From Erodium maritimum (lineage: Eukaryota > Streptophyta > Magnoliopsida > Geraniales > Geraniaceae), in assembly GCA_963921825.1 (NCBI GenBank), contig OY997596.1, forward strand, positions 16,869,001-16,933,000: a DNA stretch of 64,000 nucleotides. Reading direction: 5' to 3'. Made by a program: the position numbers and the translations under genes. The stretch's first letter is position 1, and each line of letters opens with the position of its first letter. The notes beneath the pieces are model-generated. The model saw nothing but the letters and a program-made list of their open reading frames with translations, was not told the DNA's origin and did not search any database. Below are positions 10,384 through 21,080 of the stretch, in pieces.

Positions 10384-11689
10384 GGGTGGCCGAACATAGG
10401 GTAAAAGGGAGGGGTTTTGGAGTTAGTTGTTAGTTGTTTTAAAATTAGAAAGAAGAAGAGAGGTTTTAGAGAGAGAAGAAGAAGGAGAAGAAGAGAGAAG
10501 AAGAGAGAAGAAAGGAAGTGGAGCTAGGGTTTGATATTCAACCATTGGATCGATTCAAAGCAAAGAGCAAATCTCTTCCCCTCGTCTTCCTCTCGAGTAA
10601 GCACTAAACCGATCGTCATTTCGATTATTTTCTTGAAAGCCAGGGTTTGGTTATAAACTAAGGGTTAAGGTTGTAGTGAGTTGAGGGATAGTTGGAGACG
10701 TCTTGGAGGTGGTTGGAGGAGAAGAATGACGTTTTCCGGTGACCGGAGGCTCGGGAGGAGCTCCGGCCACCGTGAGTGGTGGTCGGCCGGCCATGTGGTG
10801 GCTGGCCGGAGCTGGCAGTAGCAACCACATGGTGGCCGAGCCCCTCCCCTTGAACCCTAGGGCACGGCCAAGCCCCTTGGGTGGGGCCCACGTGCTCGGT
10901 TGCTCGGGTGTTAATGTTCGGGTGGTTTAAAACGTTCCCCGTACCATTTACCCTAAACCGAATCGAAAATTGGAATTAAATTGGAGAAGTTGAAATTAAC
11001 GGGTTTTAGAAACTTTAAACGTTAATAAATTGACTTAGAAGTCGGAATTCGATTCTGTCAAGTGTGTTGGGTTCCTTGAAATATTCTAAGACCATAGAAA
11101 CGAAAACGGGGACTTTTGGAGCCCCGGAAGGCAATTAACCAAAACCCGGGCAGATTCGCCATGTCGGGCGAATCTGGCCTTTGCGGGTCCTTTATCGACA
11201 ATTTCGAGTAATTGGGGAGTTTGGGAGTGATCGACATTGTTGGGGTTACGTTTGGGCGTTAAGTATGTTAATTTTCGGTTTATTCGTACTAGTTTAAAAG
11301 TACTTTGAAATTGTTTTCTTTTAGATCGTGCTACGGACCGAGGAAAATGGAAGCTCGGCGAGTGACTGGGTGTACTTCGGGTGTTGTTGGAGCGCTTTTG
11401 GATTTATATACGAGGTAGGGAAAAGTAGCCGGATCTCGGCCCTGATTAGGGAAAGTTAATAGTAGAATTGCATGTGACACCGGGGTGTCGTGGGTTGAGT
11501 AGAATTATTTAATTATTAGAAAAGCATGATACGGGATTGTAGCGTTTAAGAGAAAAGCATGTGACACTTAGTAGTGTCGTAGGAACAGAGGACTTATCGA
11601 TAATTGAATTACTGGAGGCATATGACCATGCCCGGAGGTTGTTTGTGAAACTAGTGATCTTAGAACTGTTGGAGGCATCGAGTATGCCG

Positions 11690-12060
11690 GAGGTTGTTGT
11701 GCGTTATTTATTGTTGAGTTGGGTGGCCTTGAGAGCCCGTATTATTTATTGTTGAGTTGGGTGGCCTTGAGAGCCCGTATTATTTATTGTTGAGTTGGGT
11801 GGCCTTGAGAGCCCGTGTTATTTACTGTTGAGTTTGGGTGGCCTTGAGAGCCCGTGTATTTAAATTGGTGTCTTGGGTGGCCATGAGTGCCCGTGTCTTA
11901 CTGTTGATGTTTTTGAGTGGCAGTGAGTGCCGTGGGGTTGTTGAACCCGAGTCTTTACCGTGGGTGTGTCTTGAGTGGCAGTGAGTGCCCGTGGGGTTGT
12001 TGAACCCGAGTCTTGACTGTTGAGGTGTCTTGAGTGGCCTTGAGTGCCTGTGTGATTGAA
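11690..12060 (+). repeat. LTR minisatellite, GGTGGCC(A/T)TGAG(A/T)GCCCGT units
   Basis: About seven imperfect units of ~45-60 bp each contain TTGGGTGGCC and GAGAGCCCGT or GAGTGCCCGT. The same array is present in every long LTR of this family with differing copy number. It lies between the exon-2-like segment and the conserved acceptor, that is, in the presumed intron 2. Confidence 0.85.
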
Positions 12061-12096
12061 CTTGCCTGTGATTGTGATTGTGGTTACCTGGGTTGG

Positions 12097-12290
12097 TGAG
12101 TTCTAAAGGTCGACAGCCTGATCCGACTTAGTGTCGATGAATTGCGAGTTCTAAAGGTCGACAGCCTGATCCGACTTAGTGTCGATGAATTGCGAGTTCC
12201 AAAGGTCGACAGCCTGATCCGACTTAGTGTCGATGAATTGCGAGTTTGAAAGGTCGACAGCCTGATCTGACTTCGTGTCGAGGAATTGCG
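12097..12290 (+). repeat. LTR minisatellite, 48 bp AGGTCGACAGCCTGATCCG units, four copies
   Basis: Four tandem copies of a 48 bp unit contain AGGTCGACAGCCTGATC and end in AGTGTCGATGAATTGC. The last copy is more diverged. Related arrays are at 24260-24470, 35500-35720, 45910-46020 and 61955-62110. Confidence 0.88.
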
Positions 12291-12872
12291 ATAGGTCGAA
12301 CCCTGACCTGATTGAGATTGGTTACTGAGCAGCTGGTGTGCGATCCTTTGTGATCTTGTTTGGCGTTGTGTAGCCTTTCTGTCGTGTCCTTGAGGAGGTC
12401 GTCGATAGTTGTGTCGGGTTTACACTGTATTATCGAGTGTCGAGTCCGTTGAGGAAGGTGACGGGTTGTGGGTCAGTTGAGCACTTGAGTTGGGGACTGC
12501 AGTCCCGGTGTTGGGTTTGGTTTTAGTGTTACTGCCTTTATCTACTAATTATGCCGTAGTCAGTCTGTTATCCGTGGAGGTGACCGAACGCTCACCCCTA
12601 GCTGCTTTTCCTACAGGTACTGATCACCGGACGGACTAGGTTAGCTCTTGAAGTTCATGGAGCTTGGAGCGGAGTCTGGTCTTTATTTTGTTGAGTCTAG
12701 TGACGGATGTTGTACCTTGTCCATTGGTTGGGACGTTTTTGTATTGTAAATACTATTATTTTTGGTAATTAAATGGAAATGTCAAAGCTTTTATTGAAAA
12801 CAGGTTTTAAGTATTCATGTTTTAAAAGTTCGCGTCCCGAGTTCGGTTCGCTGAAATTGGGGCGTGACAGCT

Positions 12873-12884
12873 TGGTATCAGAGC
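12873..12884 (+). other. Primer-binding site of G2
   Basis: TGGTATCAGAGC lies three bases after the LTR end and is complementary to initiator-Met tRNA. A short palindrome, CGAGGTTT-C-AAACCTCG, follows directly and would form a hairpin beside the primer. Confidence 0.93.
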
Positions 12885-14167
12885 TCGAGGTTTCAAACCT
12901 CGGACTGTCCGTCACTTAGGTGGGAGAGTCGAGTCAGTGTAGACCCGTCATGTCCTGAGTCTTGTTTTGTTTGTGTGTATGTTACAGTATTTTGTTGTTG
13001 GCATACTGATTGTGTGTGATTGTGTGAACTGTTTTTAAACTGTCGCGGGTCGACTCAGGAGCGTTCCTGTAGTCGAACGTGACGGTGCAGATGTCAAGTC
13101 GGTACAACGTGGTTCGGGGACGCCTGGACCGGGTTGTAACTACGTGATGTCAAGGAATGAAGTTTTAAAATGGAAGAGTGAAGGTTTTAAAATTGTTGGC
13201 CGTGTTGGCGTGTTTTGAACTTGATTGGCCCTATGGGCGTATGTTTGATTTTGGTTGGCCCGGTGGGCAAGGTTCGACTCTGGTTGGCCGGTGAGCGGGG
13301 GTCGTCGTGTTGTGGTTGTTGTTATTTGACCTTGTCGATTGATGTTTTGATTGAGGTTGGTTCTTAGTTGCCCTACAGTGTTATGTTTTGGGTGGTCGTT
13401 GTCTGCGACGTACTAGTGGACGGATCATTATTAGCCGGTAAGGTTACTATTACCCTAGGGTAGACACAGCGGGTGTAAGTAGGGCGGTTTCATCATCGTT
13501 GGGAGATCGGAGTCACTGGTGTGATCCGGTAGGTGAAATGGCAGGAGTTGGCTACCGGCCCGGAACGGGGCCCGGCAAGAGCTGGCTGCCGGCCCGGAAC
13601 GGGGCACGGCAGGAGCTGGCTGCCGCCCGGAATGGGGCACGGTAGTAGCTGGCTGCCGGCCTAGGACGGGACACGGTAGCAGCTGGCTGCCGGCCCGGAA
13701 CCTGGTCCGGCAGGGCTCGGTTGCCGGCCCGGTACGTAGTCCGGCAGGGGCGAGACGCCGGCCTGGTATGCCGTCCGGTAGGGGTTCGACGCCGGCACGG
13801 ATCGTGGCCCGGCAGGGCTAGGGCTCCGGCCCGGTTTGGGGCGCGGCCGGTTCTGTGTGCCGGCCCGGTGTGAAGCATGGTCCGGCCTGGTTACCGGCCC
13901 GGAGTGTGGTACGGCCCGGGTCGTGTACTGGCCTGGTCCAGCGAGCCGTGTTCTAACCTTTGGTGGTCGTTGCTTCGTTTTTGTGGGTCGGTTTCTCGTC
14001 GCTTGTTTGGTGCACGTCGGTGCGGTCTCGTTGAGGTCTCGTTTACTAATGCTAATATTTAAAGTATGTTTAGCTTGAGCGAGTGAACGTTAGTACTTTT
14101 GAACTGTCGTCTTTATTTGAGTTCGCAAACTGAACGTTTGCGTGTATCCGTGCAGAGGATACTGATT
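12885..14167 (+). other. Leader of G2 with a GC-rich minisatellite (13545-13835)
   Basis: No protein-like frame precedes gag. At 13545-13835 there are about seven ~45 bp units of the type CCGGCCCGGAACGGGGC-CGGCAGG. They are absent from the leaders of G1 and G3. Predicted frames across them are Pro/Arg/Ala-rich artefacts of base composition. Confidence 0.75.
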
Positions 14168-15403
14168 ATGGCTCGCGGTAGGCGCGGATGAGCATCAGGA
14201 ACGCGGGGTCAGGCACCCACGCGAGGCCGGCGGGGACGGTCAGCAGGGGCACTAGGGAGGGTGCCAACCGTCGAGCCCGCCGACTACGCGGAGGCACAGG
14301 GCACTCCTGTCGGAGAAGACAGGAGAAGTGATGCGGGGCCGTCTGCTGGCACCCCCAGTGTTCCGCTAGTCGCGGTCCCTCCAGTGATGACTGCCCTGGA
14401 TGAGCTAACCAGGACCGTTTAGAGTTTGGTGGCGGTCATCGCCAGCCGAGAGTCGGCTTCGCCAGCACCAGAGGCGGCCGCGGTCCCGGTGAGGGCCGCT
14501 CAGACAGAGGATCATACCTCCCGAGCGCTACTGGATTTCCTGAAGCTCGGGATACCTATTTTTGTCGGGGAGCCAAATCCCGACCTAGCCGAGCGATGGA
14601 TAGAGCAGGTCACACGAGACCTGGACACATCGGGTGTCGAGGATGGCCGTCGGAGAGTGTCCTTCGCGGCCCATCAGTTGAGAGACAGCGCCTACCACTG
14701 GTGGGGGCGGGTGAAGAACACGGTCGGATACGACTACAACGTATTCCAGGAGGTATTCATGGCACAGTACTTTCCCGAGTCGGCTCGGCTGGAGCGACAT
14801 CGGCAGTTCTTAGACCTGGAGCAAGGAGGGATGACGGTAGCAGAGTACGAGGCCAGATTCACAGCCTTGGCCAGATTCGCGCCAGAGATGGTGACGAGCG
14901 AGACGAACCGTTGCCTGCGATTCCAGGGAGGACTGAGGCTGAGCATCCGGAACCAGGTTCTCGCCTTGAGGCTGCGGAAGTATACCGACCTCGTGGACAC
15001 CGCGGCTACAGTAGAGCAGGGCGCCAGGGATGCAGTCAGGGGCCGTGAAGTCCGACCGCGGCCGATCAGTTTTGCAAGGCCGTCAGACTCACGAGACTCG
15101 CGGAGGCAGCGGACCGCGGGGTTCTTCCGACCACCGCCTCATCAGGGTGGATCGAGGCAGTAGGGGTCAGTGGCATCAGTGGGGCCAGTCGCCTCAGAGA
15201 GGAGGCCGTCATGCTATCACTGCGGGTAGCCAGGCCACTTACAGCGAGACTGTCCGACGAAGGGAGGACCCGCGGCAGTACCAGCTACTAGCCGGACAGG
15301 CCAGGGCTCAGGGTTGAGGGCTGACGAGATCAGCTGTTACTGGTGCGGCCGGGTTGGTCACACTATGGCATGGTGCCGCGAGCAGTTGGGGGAGACATCA
15401 GTG
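14168..15403 (+). pseudogene. Gypsy gag of G2, broken
   Basis: The family start is ATG 14168 (MARGRRG), followed at once by TGA. In frame there is a TAG at 14420, then 245 open residues (14426-15163) with the retrotransposon gag core: LLDFLKLGIPIFVGEPNPD, AERWIEQVTRDLD, AYHWWGRVKN, AQYFPESARLERHRQFLDL and VAEYEARFTALARFAP. Two CCHC knuckles follow: CYHCG-stop-PGHLQRDC (TAG at 15227) and CYWCGRVGHTMAWC. The sequence breaks off at 15403. Gag forms the virus-like particle. Both TAG codons replace CAG in related copies. Confidence 0.9.
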
Positions 15404-16241
15404 CAGTTTGGCCAAAACGCCTCCAACGAACCCCACACCCCAACTCACCCATAGACTACTCGTTTCAACCCAAACCCTAACTTTTAAGCATACCAAAACG
15501 AAAATCGAAAGGGTTCTCACCATAGGGAATGACGATGGGAGCTCGATTCTTCGATCGTTGAGACGATCCACCGGTTGGATCGTCGGGAAATAGCAAAACC
15601 CTAAACCCTTTCGTCTCTTTTTCTCCCTTTTCTCCTTCTCTTTCCTCTCTCCACTTTCTCCCACTAAAACTCCTTTTTTTCTAAGTGTGGCCGAGACTAC
15701 ACCATGCCTCATCTTTTGTTTTGTTCAAAAACCAATCAACTATCATTTAATTACAAAACTAACACTCATGTCTTCCTTTGTTTTGTTCAAATTTTACCTA
15801 CGTGTATGACATGTGGCAAGTGGGTCCCACCCATTTTGGAAAATATCTTCTAGATATTTTTTAGTCACATTCGCGAAATTCGGTAGTCTCGGGCCCTGAA
15901 CGGGCCCATTTTCCAAGAAATTACGAAATTTCACGGGCTACAAGGAAACGGATCAACTAAGACCGCTGTAACGACGGCTAAGCTTTTTGGATCCAAAACG
16001 AGTCTCGAACGGACCAAAACATCGCTCAGTTGACTTTTCCAGCAAAAAGTCAACCTTTCCCAAATTGGTCAGAAACTTGCCCTGAGTCCCCCATAACTCA
16101 CTTTGGTCGATATCGGGGTCAACTCAAGTCTGATATGACCCTCGGGGTCAAATTTAGGTTTATTTAGGTGTCTGTCCAAAAAATTTAAATTTTCCTATTT
16201 TTCGCCGATTTGACTGGCGTTGAGCGAGAGCGGTTCTTACA
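15404..16241 (-). mobile_element. Gypsy solo LTR, 5' portion (right of nested element)
   Basis: On the minus strand it starts TGTAAGAACCGCTC (16241) and contains the W-box cluster, the CT-rich complement of the GA leader (15600-15680) and a GTGAGA donor-like site after 15521. TATAT at 16242-16246 repeats 8063-8067. With 8068-9902 it forms one solo LTR of about 2.67 kb remaining length. Confidence 0.9.
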
Positions 16242-16309
16242 TATATGAATTAGCTTAAATCAAATATAAGTTATGATTTAAAAATATTTGATTAAAAAAA
16301 TGATTAGAT

Positions 16310-16695
16310 TAGTTTGTGGTGTAATCAGGGAAGTTAGTGGGAACATGCAAAACCACATCGTCCACATCTTCTTCATCTCCGAAGTAGTCATCGTCCTCCT
16401 CCACATCCGGCCCCATCTCGTCTTCATCTGAGGGAGCGGCATCCCTATTTCTTTTACGCCTCGGGGTTGGCTCCTTGTTCACGATCTCCTCAGGAATTTC
16501 ATGGGGATCGTCTTCCTCATTAGAGAAAGGAACCATATTAAAAACGGATCAAACATCAGACTCATCACCAGAATCCGACGAGCTTGAGTCGGATGGAGTG
16601 AGTTTGGTAGCGTCTGATGCGGTGTCATCAGACGTTGGGATTTCTTCAAATGGTTTTGGTCAATTTTCATATGAATATGGTTTATATACCTTCAT
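16310..16695 (-). pseudogene. Acidic protein tandem copy C
   Basis: From ATG 16695 the frame reads MKVYKPYSYEN then TGA, and a second TGA follows ESDV. From MVPFSNEEDDPHEIPEEIVNKEPTP (16536) it is open for 75 residues to TAG or TAA after LHVPTNFPDYTTN. It is rich in Asp/Glu and carries the basic K-R-N-R stretch in the place of KRKR. Of the four copies, this has the most natural-looking C-terminus. Function is unknown. Confidence 0.55.
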
Positions 16696-16924
16696 GGTTC
16701 GAAATTTTTGGGGATTTTCTGAATAAAAAAGGAAGAATATGGAAAGACTTTGTGTAGAGGTTGAAGAGTTGTGATGGAAGAGGGGTAGGAAGAGTAATAT
16801 AGAGACTTGTGCGTGAATTTACTTCGATTTGACTTGCTAGGATATATAGATTAGCCTAAATCAAATATAATTTATGATTTAAAAAGATTTGATAAAAAAT
16901 GATTAGATTAGTTAGTGGTGTTAA

Positions 16925-17299
16925 ATTAGGGAAGTTAGTGGGAACATGCAAAACCACATCGTCCACCACATCTTCTTCATCTCCGAAGTAGTCATCGTCC
17001 TCATCCACATTCGACCCCATCTCGTCTTCATCTTAGGGAGTGGCCTCCCTCTTTCTTTTACGGCTCGGGGTTGGCTCCTTGTTCACGATCTCCTCATTAA
17101 TTTCATGGAAATCGTCTTCTTCATTAGAGAAAGGAACCATATTAAAAACGGACCAAAAATCAGACTCATTACTAGAATCCGACGAGCTTGAGTCGGATGG
17201 AGTGAGTTCGGTAGCGTCTGATGCGGTGTCATCAAAATTTGGGATTTCTGTAAAAGGGTTTGGGTAATTTTCATATGAATATGGTTTGGATACCTTCAT
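16925..17299 (-). pseudogene. Acidic protein tandem copy D
   Basis: This is the only copy whose N-terminal part is open: MKVSKPYSYENYPNPFTEI to a Ser/Asp stretch, ESDFWSVFNMVPFSNEED and PSRKRKREATP. It then ends at TAA where the others read Ser (SDEDEM). Beyond the stop the DEDEMGSNVDEDDDYFGDEEDV coding continues in frame. The 88-residue N-terminal product has a basic cluster but loses the acidic tail. Upstream, to about 17500, lies sequence shared with the other copies. Confidence 0.55.
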
Positions 17300-17574
17300 G
17301 GTTCGATATTTTGGGGATTTTCTGAATAAAAAAAGGGAAGGATATGGAAAGACTTTGTGTAGAGGTTGAAGAGTTGTGATGGAAGAGGTGTAGGAAGAGT
17401 AATATAGAGAGTTGTGCGTGAATTTACTTAGATTTGACTTGCTATGATATATAGATTAGCCTAAATCAAATATAAGTTATGATTTAAAAAGATTCGATAA
17501 AAAATGATTAGATTAGTTAGTGGTGTTAAATCAGGGAAGTTAGTGGGAACATGCAAAACCGTCAAAATTAAAGG

Positions 17575-17755
17575 AAATTCGAAACTAATATAATTTTAGT
17601 AACTTATGTAAATTATTATAAATTTAAATATAAGATTGGTACAATTTAAGGTAATTATTTATGATTTAGTAGTAACTGATTGGTTTGTTATATATGTAAT
17701 GTCATAATAGTAAATGGTTAATGATTATTTACTATAAGGTGATAAAATATATTAA
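17575..17755. other. AT-rich spacer, nothing recognised
   Basis: This is AT-rich sequence with no open frame or repeat visible, between the tandem array and the foldback element. Confidence 0.5.
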
Positions 17756-17956
17756 GGGTTAATATCATAAAGCACCACATAAGTATACAAGTTTTTCAAA
17801 TAACACACTAAGTTATGATTTTTTCATGTGGCACACCTATGTATCAACAAACTTTGATAATTTGTTGGTACATATGTGTGCCACATGAAAAAATCATAAC
17901 TTAGTGTGTTATTTGAAAAACGAGTATACTTGTGTGGTGATTTATGATATTAACCC
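17756..17956. mobile_element. Foldback MITE (201 bp)
   Basis: The sequence is a near-perfect inverted repeat over its whole length. GGGTTAATATCATAA at the left returns as TTATGATATTAACCC at the right, with arms of about 95 bases around a short centre near CTTTGATA. The nine bases on each side (ATATATTAA and ATATAATAA) differ at one position. That is compatible with the 9 bp target duplication of Mutator-like elements, although the AT-rich context makes a chance match easier. It encodes nothing and could form a long hairpin RNA if transcribed. Confidence 0.82.
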
Positions 17957-18029
17957 ATATAATAATACACAACATATGATATTGACCAATGTATAAAAAT
18001 GATAGTGTTAATTTTTTTTAAACAGAAAG

Positions 18030-18724
18030 TTTTGAATTATTTTTTGTTTAAGGGTTCAGTTTACTATGGTTTAGGTTTAAGGTTTTAGGGCTTTGTGTTG
18101 GGTTTTAGTTTTTGGAGTATATGTTTTTGTTTAAAATGGTTTAAAATTATGTGTTTAAGGGTTTAATCTTTATGGTATAGGTTTAGTTTTCAATTTGAAA
18201 GTTTCCAGTTTGAAAATTTAAGTTTATAGGGTTTATGGTTTATAGTTTGAAGGGTTTTGGTCTTTTTACACTTCATTGTTACAGTCTGACTAACGGAAGG
18301 GGTTCTGGGTTAATACATGAAACTTCAGTGTATGCATCAGTTAACTTTTAACTTCAGGGTATTCATCGGTTAAACGTGCATACTTAAGGGTATGCATTTG
18401 TAGTTTACCCTTGATATATTTTAAAGTTTAAGGGTGCATGTTTTTAGGGTTTAGTGTTCAGTTTGAAAATTTCCAGTTTGATAGTTTCAGTTTACAGGGT
18501 TTATGGTATAGAGTTTGAAGGGTTTAGTATGTAGGGTTTATTGATATATTTTAAAGTTTCAGGGTGCAGGTTTTTAGGCTTTAGTGTTCAGTATGACAGT
18601 TTCAAGTTTGATAGTTTCAGTTTATAGGGTTTATGGTTTAGAGTTTGTAGGGTTTAGTGTTTAGGGTTTCTTTATATATTTTAAAGTTTCAGGGTGCAGG
18701 GTTTTAAGGTTTAGTGTGCATTTT
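18030..18724 (+). repeat. TTTAGGG-like degenerate satellite, plus orientation, left arm
   Basis: Units of about 130 bp start TTGATATATTTTAAAG and contain several TTTAGGG or TTTATGG motifs (units near 18412, 18541 and 18671). Sequence from 18030 to 18410 is a more diverged version. The motif is that of plant telomeres, but the units are too long and irregular to be telomeric DNA. The array is interrupted by a solo LTR at 18730 and continues at 21649. Confidence 0.82.
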
Positions 18725-18884
18725 GAAAGTGTAAAACCCGCTTCGTTTCGTTAAGGTATTAATTTGCAAACGAGAACCATAGGGTAAGTTTTTGAAACGA
18801 GTGCAAAAAAAAAAAAACAGGTCTGGACCAGGCCAGGCCCAGCCCAGCCCAGCCCAGCTGAGGCCCAATCTGGTCAGGGATGGG

Positions 18885-18891
18885 TATATAA
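18885..18891 (+). promoter_or_regulatory. Probable TATA box of the variant solo LTR
   Basis: TATATAA is followed after about 30 bases by ATCCTCACAC and a CT-rich stretch typical of plant transcript starts. The long Pro-rich open frame here (18792-19262) overlaps this leader and is probably not a gene. Confidence 0.55.
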
Positions 18892-20919
18892 CTCATCCTC
18901 ACACTTCTGAAACCCTAATCTATCCCTCACACTCAGCCGCCCTCACCCTCTTCTCTCTCTCTCTCTACCCGATCCGACCTCACTCTCTCTCTCTCTTCGT
19001 CTTCCTCGCCGGACCGGCACCGGCCACCATCGTTCCGGCCGCCACCTCCGTCACCGTGCACCGTCCCGTCCTCTTCTCCTCCGTCCCGACGCCGTCACCG
19101 CTCCGGTCAGCCACACGACTCCGTCCCCGAGCTCGCTGCCTCACCCTCCTCCTTCGTCTTCCTCACCAGCTCCGGCCGCCGTTCGCCACCGAGCTCCCCA
19201 CGCCGTTGTCCCCGTCCCCGCCGAAGAACAGGCCGTCCACCACCGTCCCGTCCGAGCCCTAACGCGCCGCCGCCCTCTTCCCGTCAGCGATCTGCCCGTC
19301 CGAGACACGAACCGAGCTCCGTCGCCGGCGAGCTCGCCAGATCCGGAACGGGACGAGTCGTCCAGACCCGCGCCGACGCCGCCGTCCACCGCCGCCACCG
19401 TTTCCTCACGGTTAGTTCTCGGCCCGTGGAAGCTCGGCCGACCGGCGCCGGTGGTCGGCCGGACCAAGCAGAACCGTTCTTCTTCTTCGCTTTCCCTTTT
19501 CTCGAGTTTGTTCAAATCTGGTCGGGATGGAACGGAGCTCCCGAAATGGAAGGGGACGGAATAGAAAAACGTAGATCTGGTTGTTTAAAGGATTGTTGTA
19601 ATCGTGTAAATCTGATTTTGTAAAGATCGACAAAATATAAGTTATCGATACAATTATTCCTATGTTTTGAATAGATTTAAGTACGAATGGGTTGGGTTCA
19701 AACTGTTTGTAAAACGAAATCAGTGTTAGTTTAAAGATTAAATCCGTACCGTTGGGACGTAATTTAATTATTGATAAAACTATATCGGCTTAGATTAAAC
19801 GGGTTTTAAAAACGAAAGTCGTTTATTAAGGTTAGACTCGAGTTAAGTTAAACCGAAAAGGGGGGAAGTGAAATCAAATCGACTTTATAAGGGTTCTGGA
19901 CCAAAATATCGAGTTTGGAAACGAACGGAAGGAAACCGTTTTGTTTTAAAATCAAAGACGGAATTAATTAAAGCAAGGGAGTTCAACGACGGTTTTAAGT
20001 TAAAAAGGAGTTTAAACTGGGTTTAGATCAAACCTGGGTTCGTGTGCGCGGGTGCTCGAACCCGATCCGTCGTAACCCGACTTTTATCCCGCTCGAGTGT
20101 AAACGACAACTGTCAAGTTTAAAATGGACAAATCGTAGCCGTTAACTTAACGACGGAACGGTTATTATTTTGGGCTTTGAGTTATTTATTTTCGACCGGT
20201 TCGTACTAGTTTAAAGTGAGTTAAATCTGTGTTCTTTTAGATCGTGCTGCGGACCGAGGCAAAGGGAGGCTCGGCGAGTGACTGCGATTCATCTCGGGTT
20301 TAGGGGAGCGCTTCTGGAGTTGCTTTCGAGGTAGGGAAAAGTAGCCGGATCTCGGCCCTGACTGAGGAAAGTTAACAGTAGAATTGCATGTGACACCGGG
20401 GTGTCGTGGGTTGAGTAGTTTTATTTAAAGATTAGAAAAGCATGATACGGGATTGTAGCGTTTATTAGAAAAGCATGTTACGGGAACTTAGTAATTATGA
20501 GAAAAGCATGTGACACTTAGTAGTGTCATAGGAGCAGAGAACTTAGCGATAATTGATTTACTGGAGGCATATGACCATGCCCGGAGGTTGTTGTGCGTTA
20601 ATTGTTGATTGAGTTTGGGTGGCCTTGAGAGCCCGTGTTAATTATTGCTGAGTCTTGGGTGGCCATGAGAGCCCGTGTTGTCGTTTCGGTGTTTTGGGTG
20701 GCCGTGAGTGCCCGTGGGGTTGTGAACCCGTACTTTACCGTTGATGTCTTGGGTGGCCATGAGGGCCCGTAGGGTTGTTGAACCTGTGTTTTGTTGTCGG
20801 TGTTTTGTTGGCCTTGAGTGCCTGTGGAGTTGTCACCGGTGTCGTTACTATCTGTTTGAACTTGTTTGTGATTGTGATTGGTTACTGGTTACTGGTGGAG
20901 GTTGTGTGGTGTAGCTAGC

Positions 20920-21080
20920 CTCCCGACTGGGATCGGGAGAAGCGGAGGGGTTGTGGGCTAGCTCCCCAACTGGGATCGGGGGAAGGACGCGCGGGTGTGG
21001 CTAACCACCCGACTGGGATCGGGTGAAGCGGAGAGGTTGTGGGTTAGCCCCCCGACTGGGATCGGGGGACGTTGCGCGAC
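20920..21080 (+). repeat. LTR minisatellite, ~62 bp CCCGACTGGGATCGGG units
   Basis: Tandem units contain GGCTAGC and CCGACTGGGATCGGG with a GTTGTGGG spacer, about four copies. A related array is at 28030-28240. Each unit contains a small CCCGA...TCGGG hairpin. Confidence 0.8.

Larger units (their letters stand above)
9903..12869 (+). repeat. Gypsy 5' LTR of G2 (2,967 bp)
   Basis: It runs from TGTAATAACC to GGGGCGTGACA, with the primer site three bases later. Inside, in order: W-box cluster, hairpin GTTGACTTTT/AAAAGTCAAC, TATA-like site (10377), GA-rich leader, GTAAGC donor-like site (10597), GC-rich block, AG/GTAGGG-bounded 90 nt segment (11325-11414), minisatellites, and acceptor-like CTTTTCCTACAG (ends 12616). 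Confidence 0.92.
9903..15403 (+). mobile_element. Gypsy chromovirus, 5' half only, nested (G2)
   Basis: It has a complete 5' LTR, primer site, leader and gag, then stops inside the second zinc-knuckle region and is joined to the host LTR. The protease, RT, integrase and 3' LTR are all missing. The host LTR loses about 190 bp across the junction compared with other copies, so one deletion probably removed the 3' part of this element together with adjacent host LTR. It belongs to the same family as G1 and G3, but has a different leader with a GC-rich minisatellite. Confidence 0.85.

Noticed and set aside
10658..10930. Frames across the CCGGCC-rich LTR block as a conserved peptide
   Set aside because: Similar frames appear on both strands in many LTR copies but with shifts and stops; the CGGCCGG and CCACCATGGTGG palindromes explain the apparent conservation.
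12873..12900. tRNA-like sequence TGGTATCAGAGC with a following palindrome
   Set aside because: It is only the primer-binding complement of a tRNA 3' end; there is no cloverleaf.
18792..19262. Long Pro/Ser/Arg-rich open frame (156 residues) that could be read as a gene
   Set aside because: It overlaps the CT-rich leader and GC-rich block of a solo LTR, has no recognisable domain, and its composition is explained by base bias. The antisense frame at 19141-19515 is equally long.
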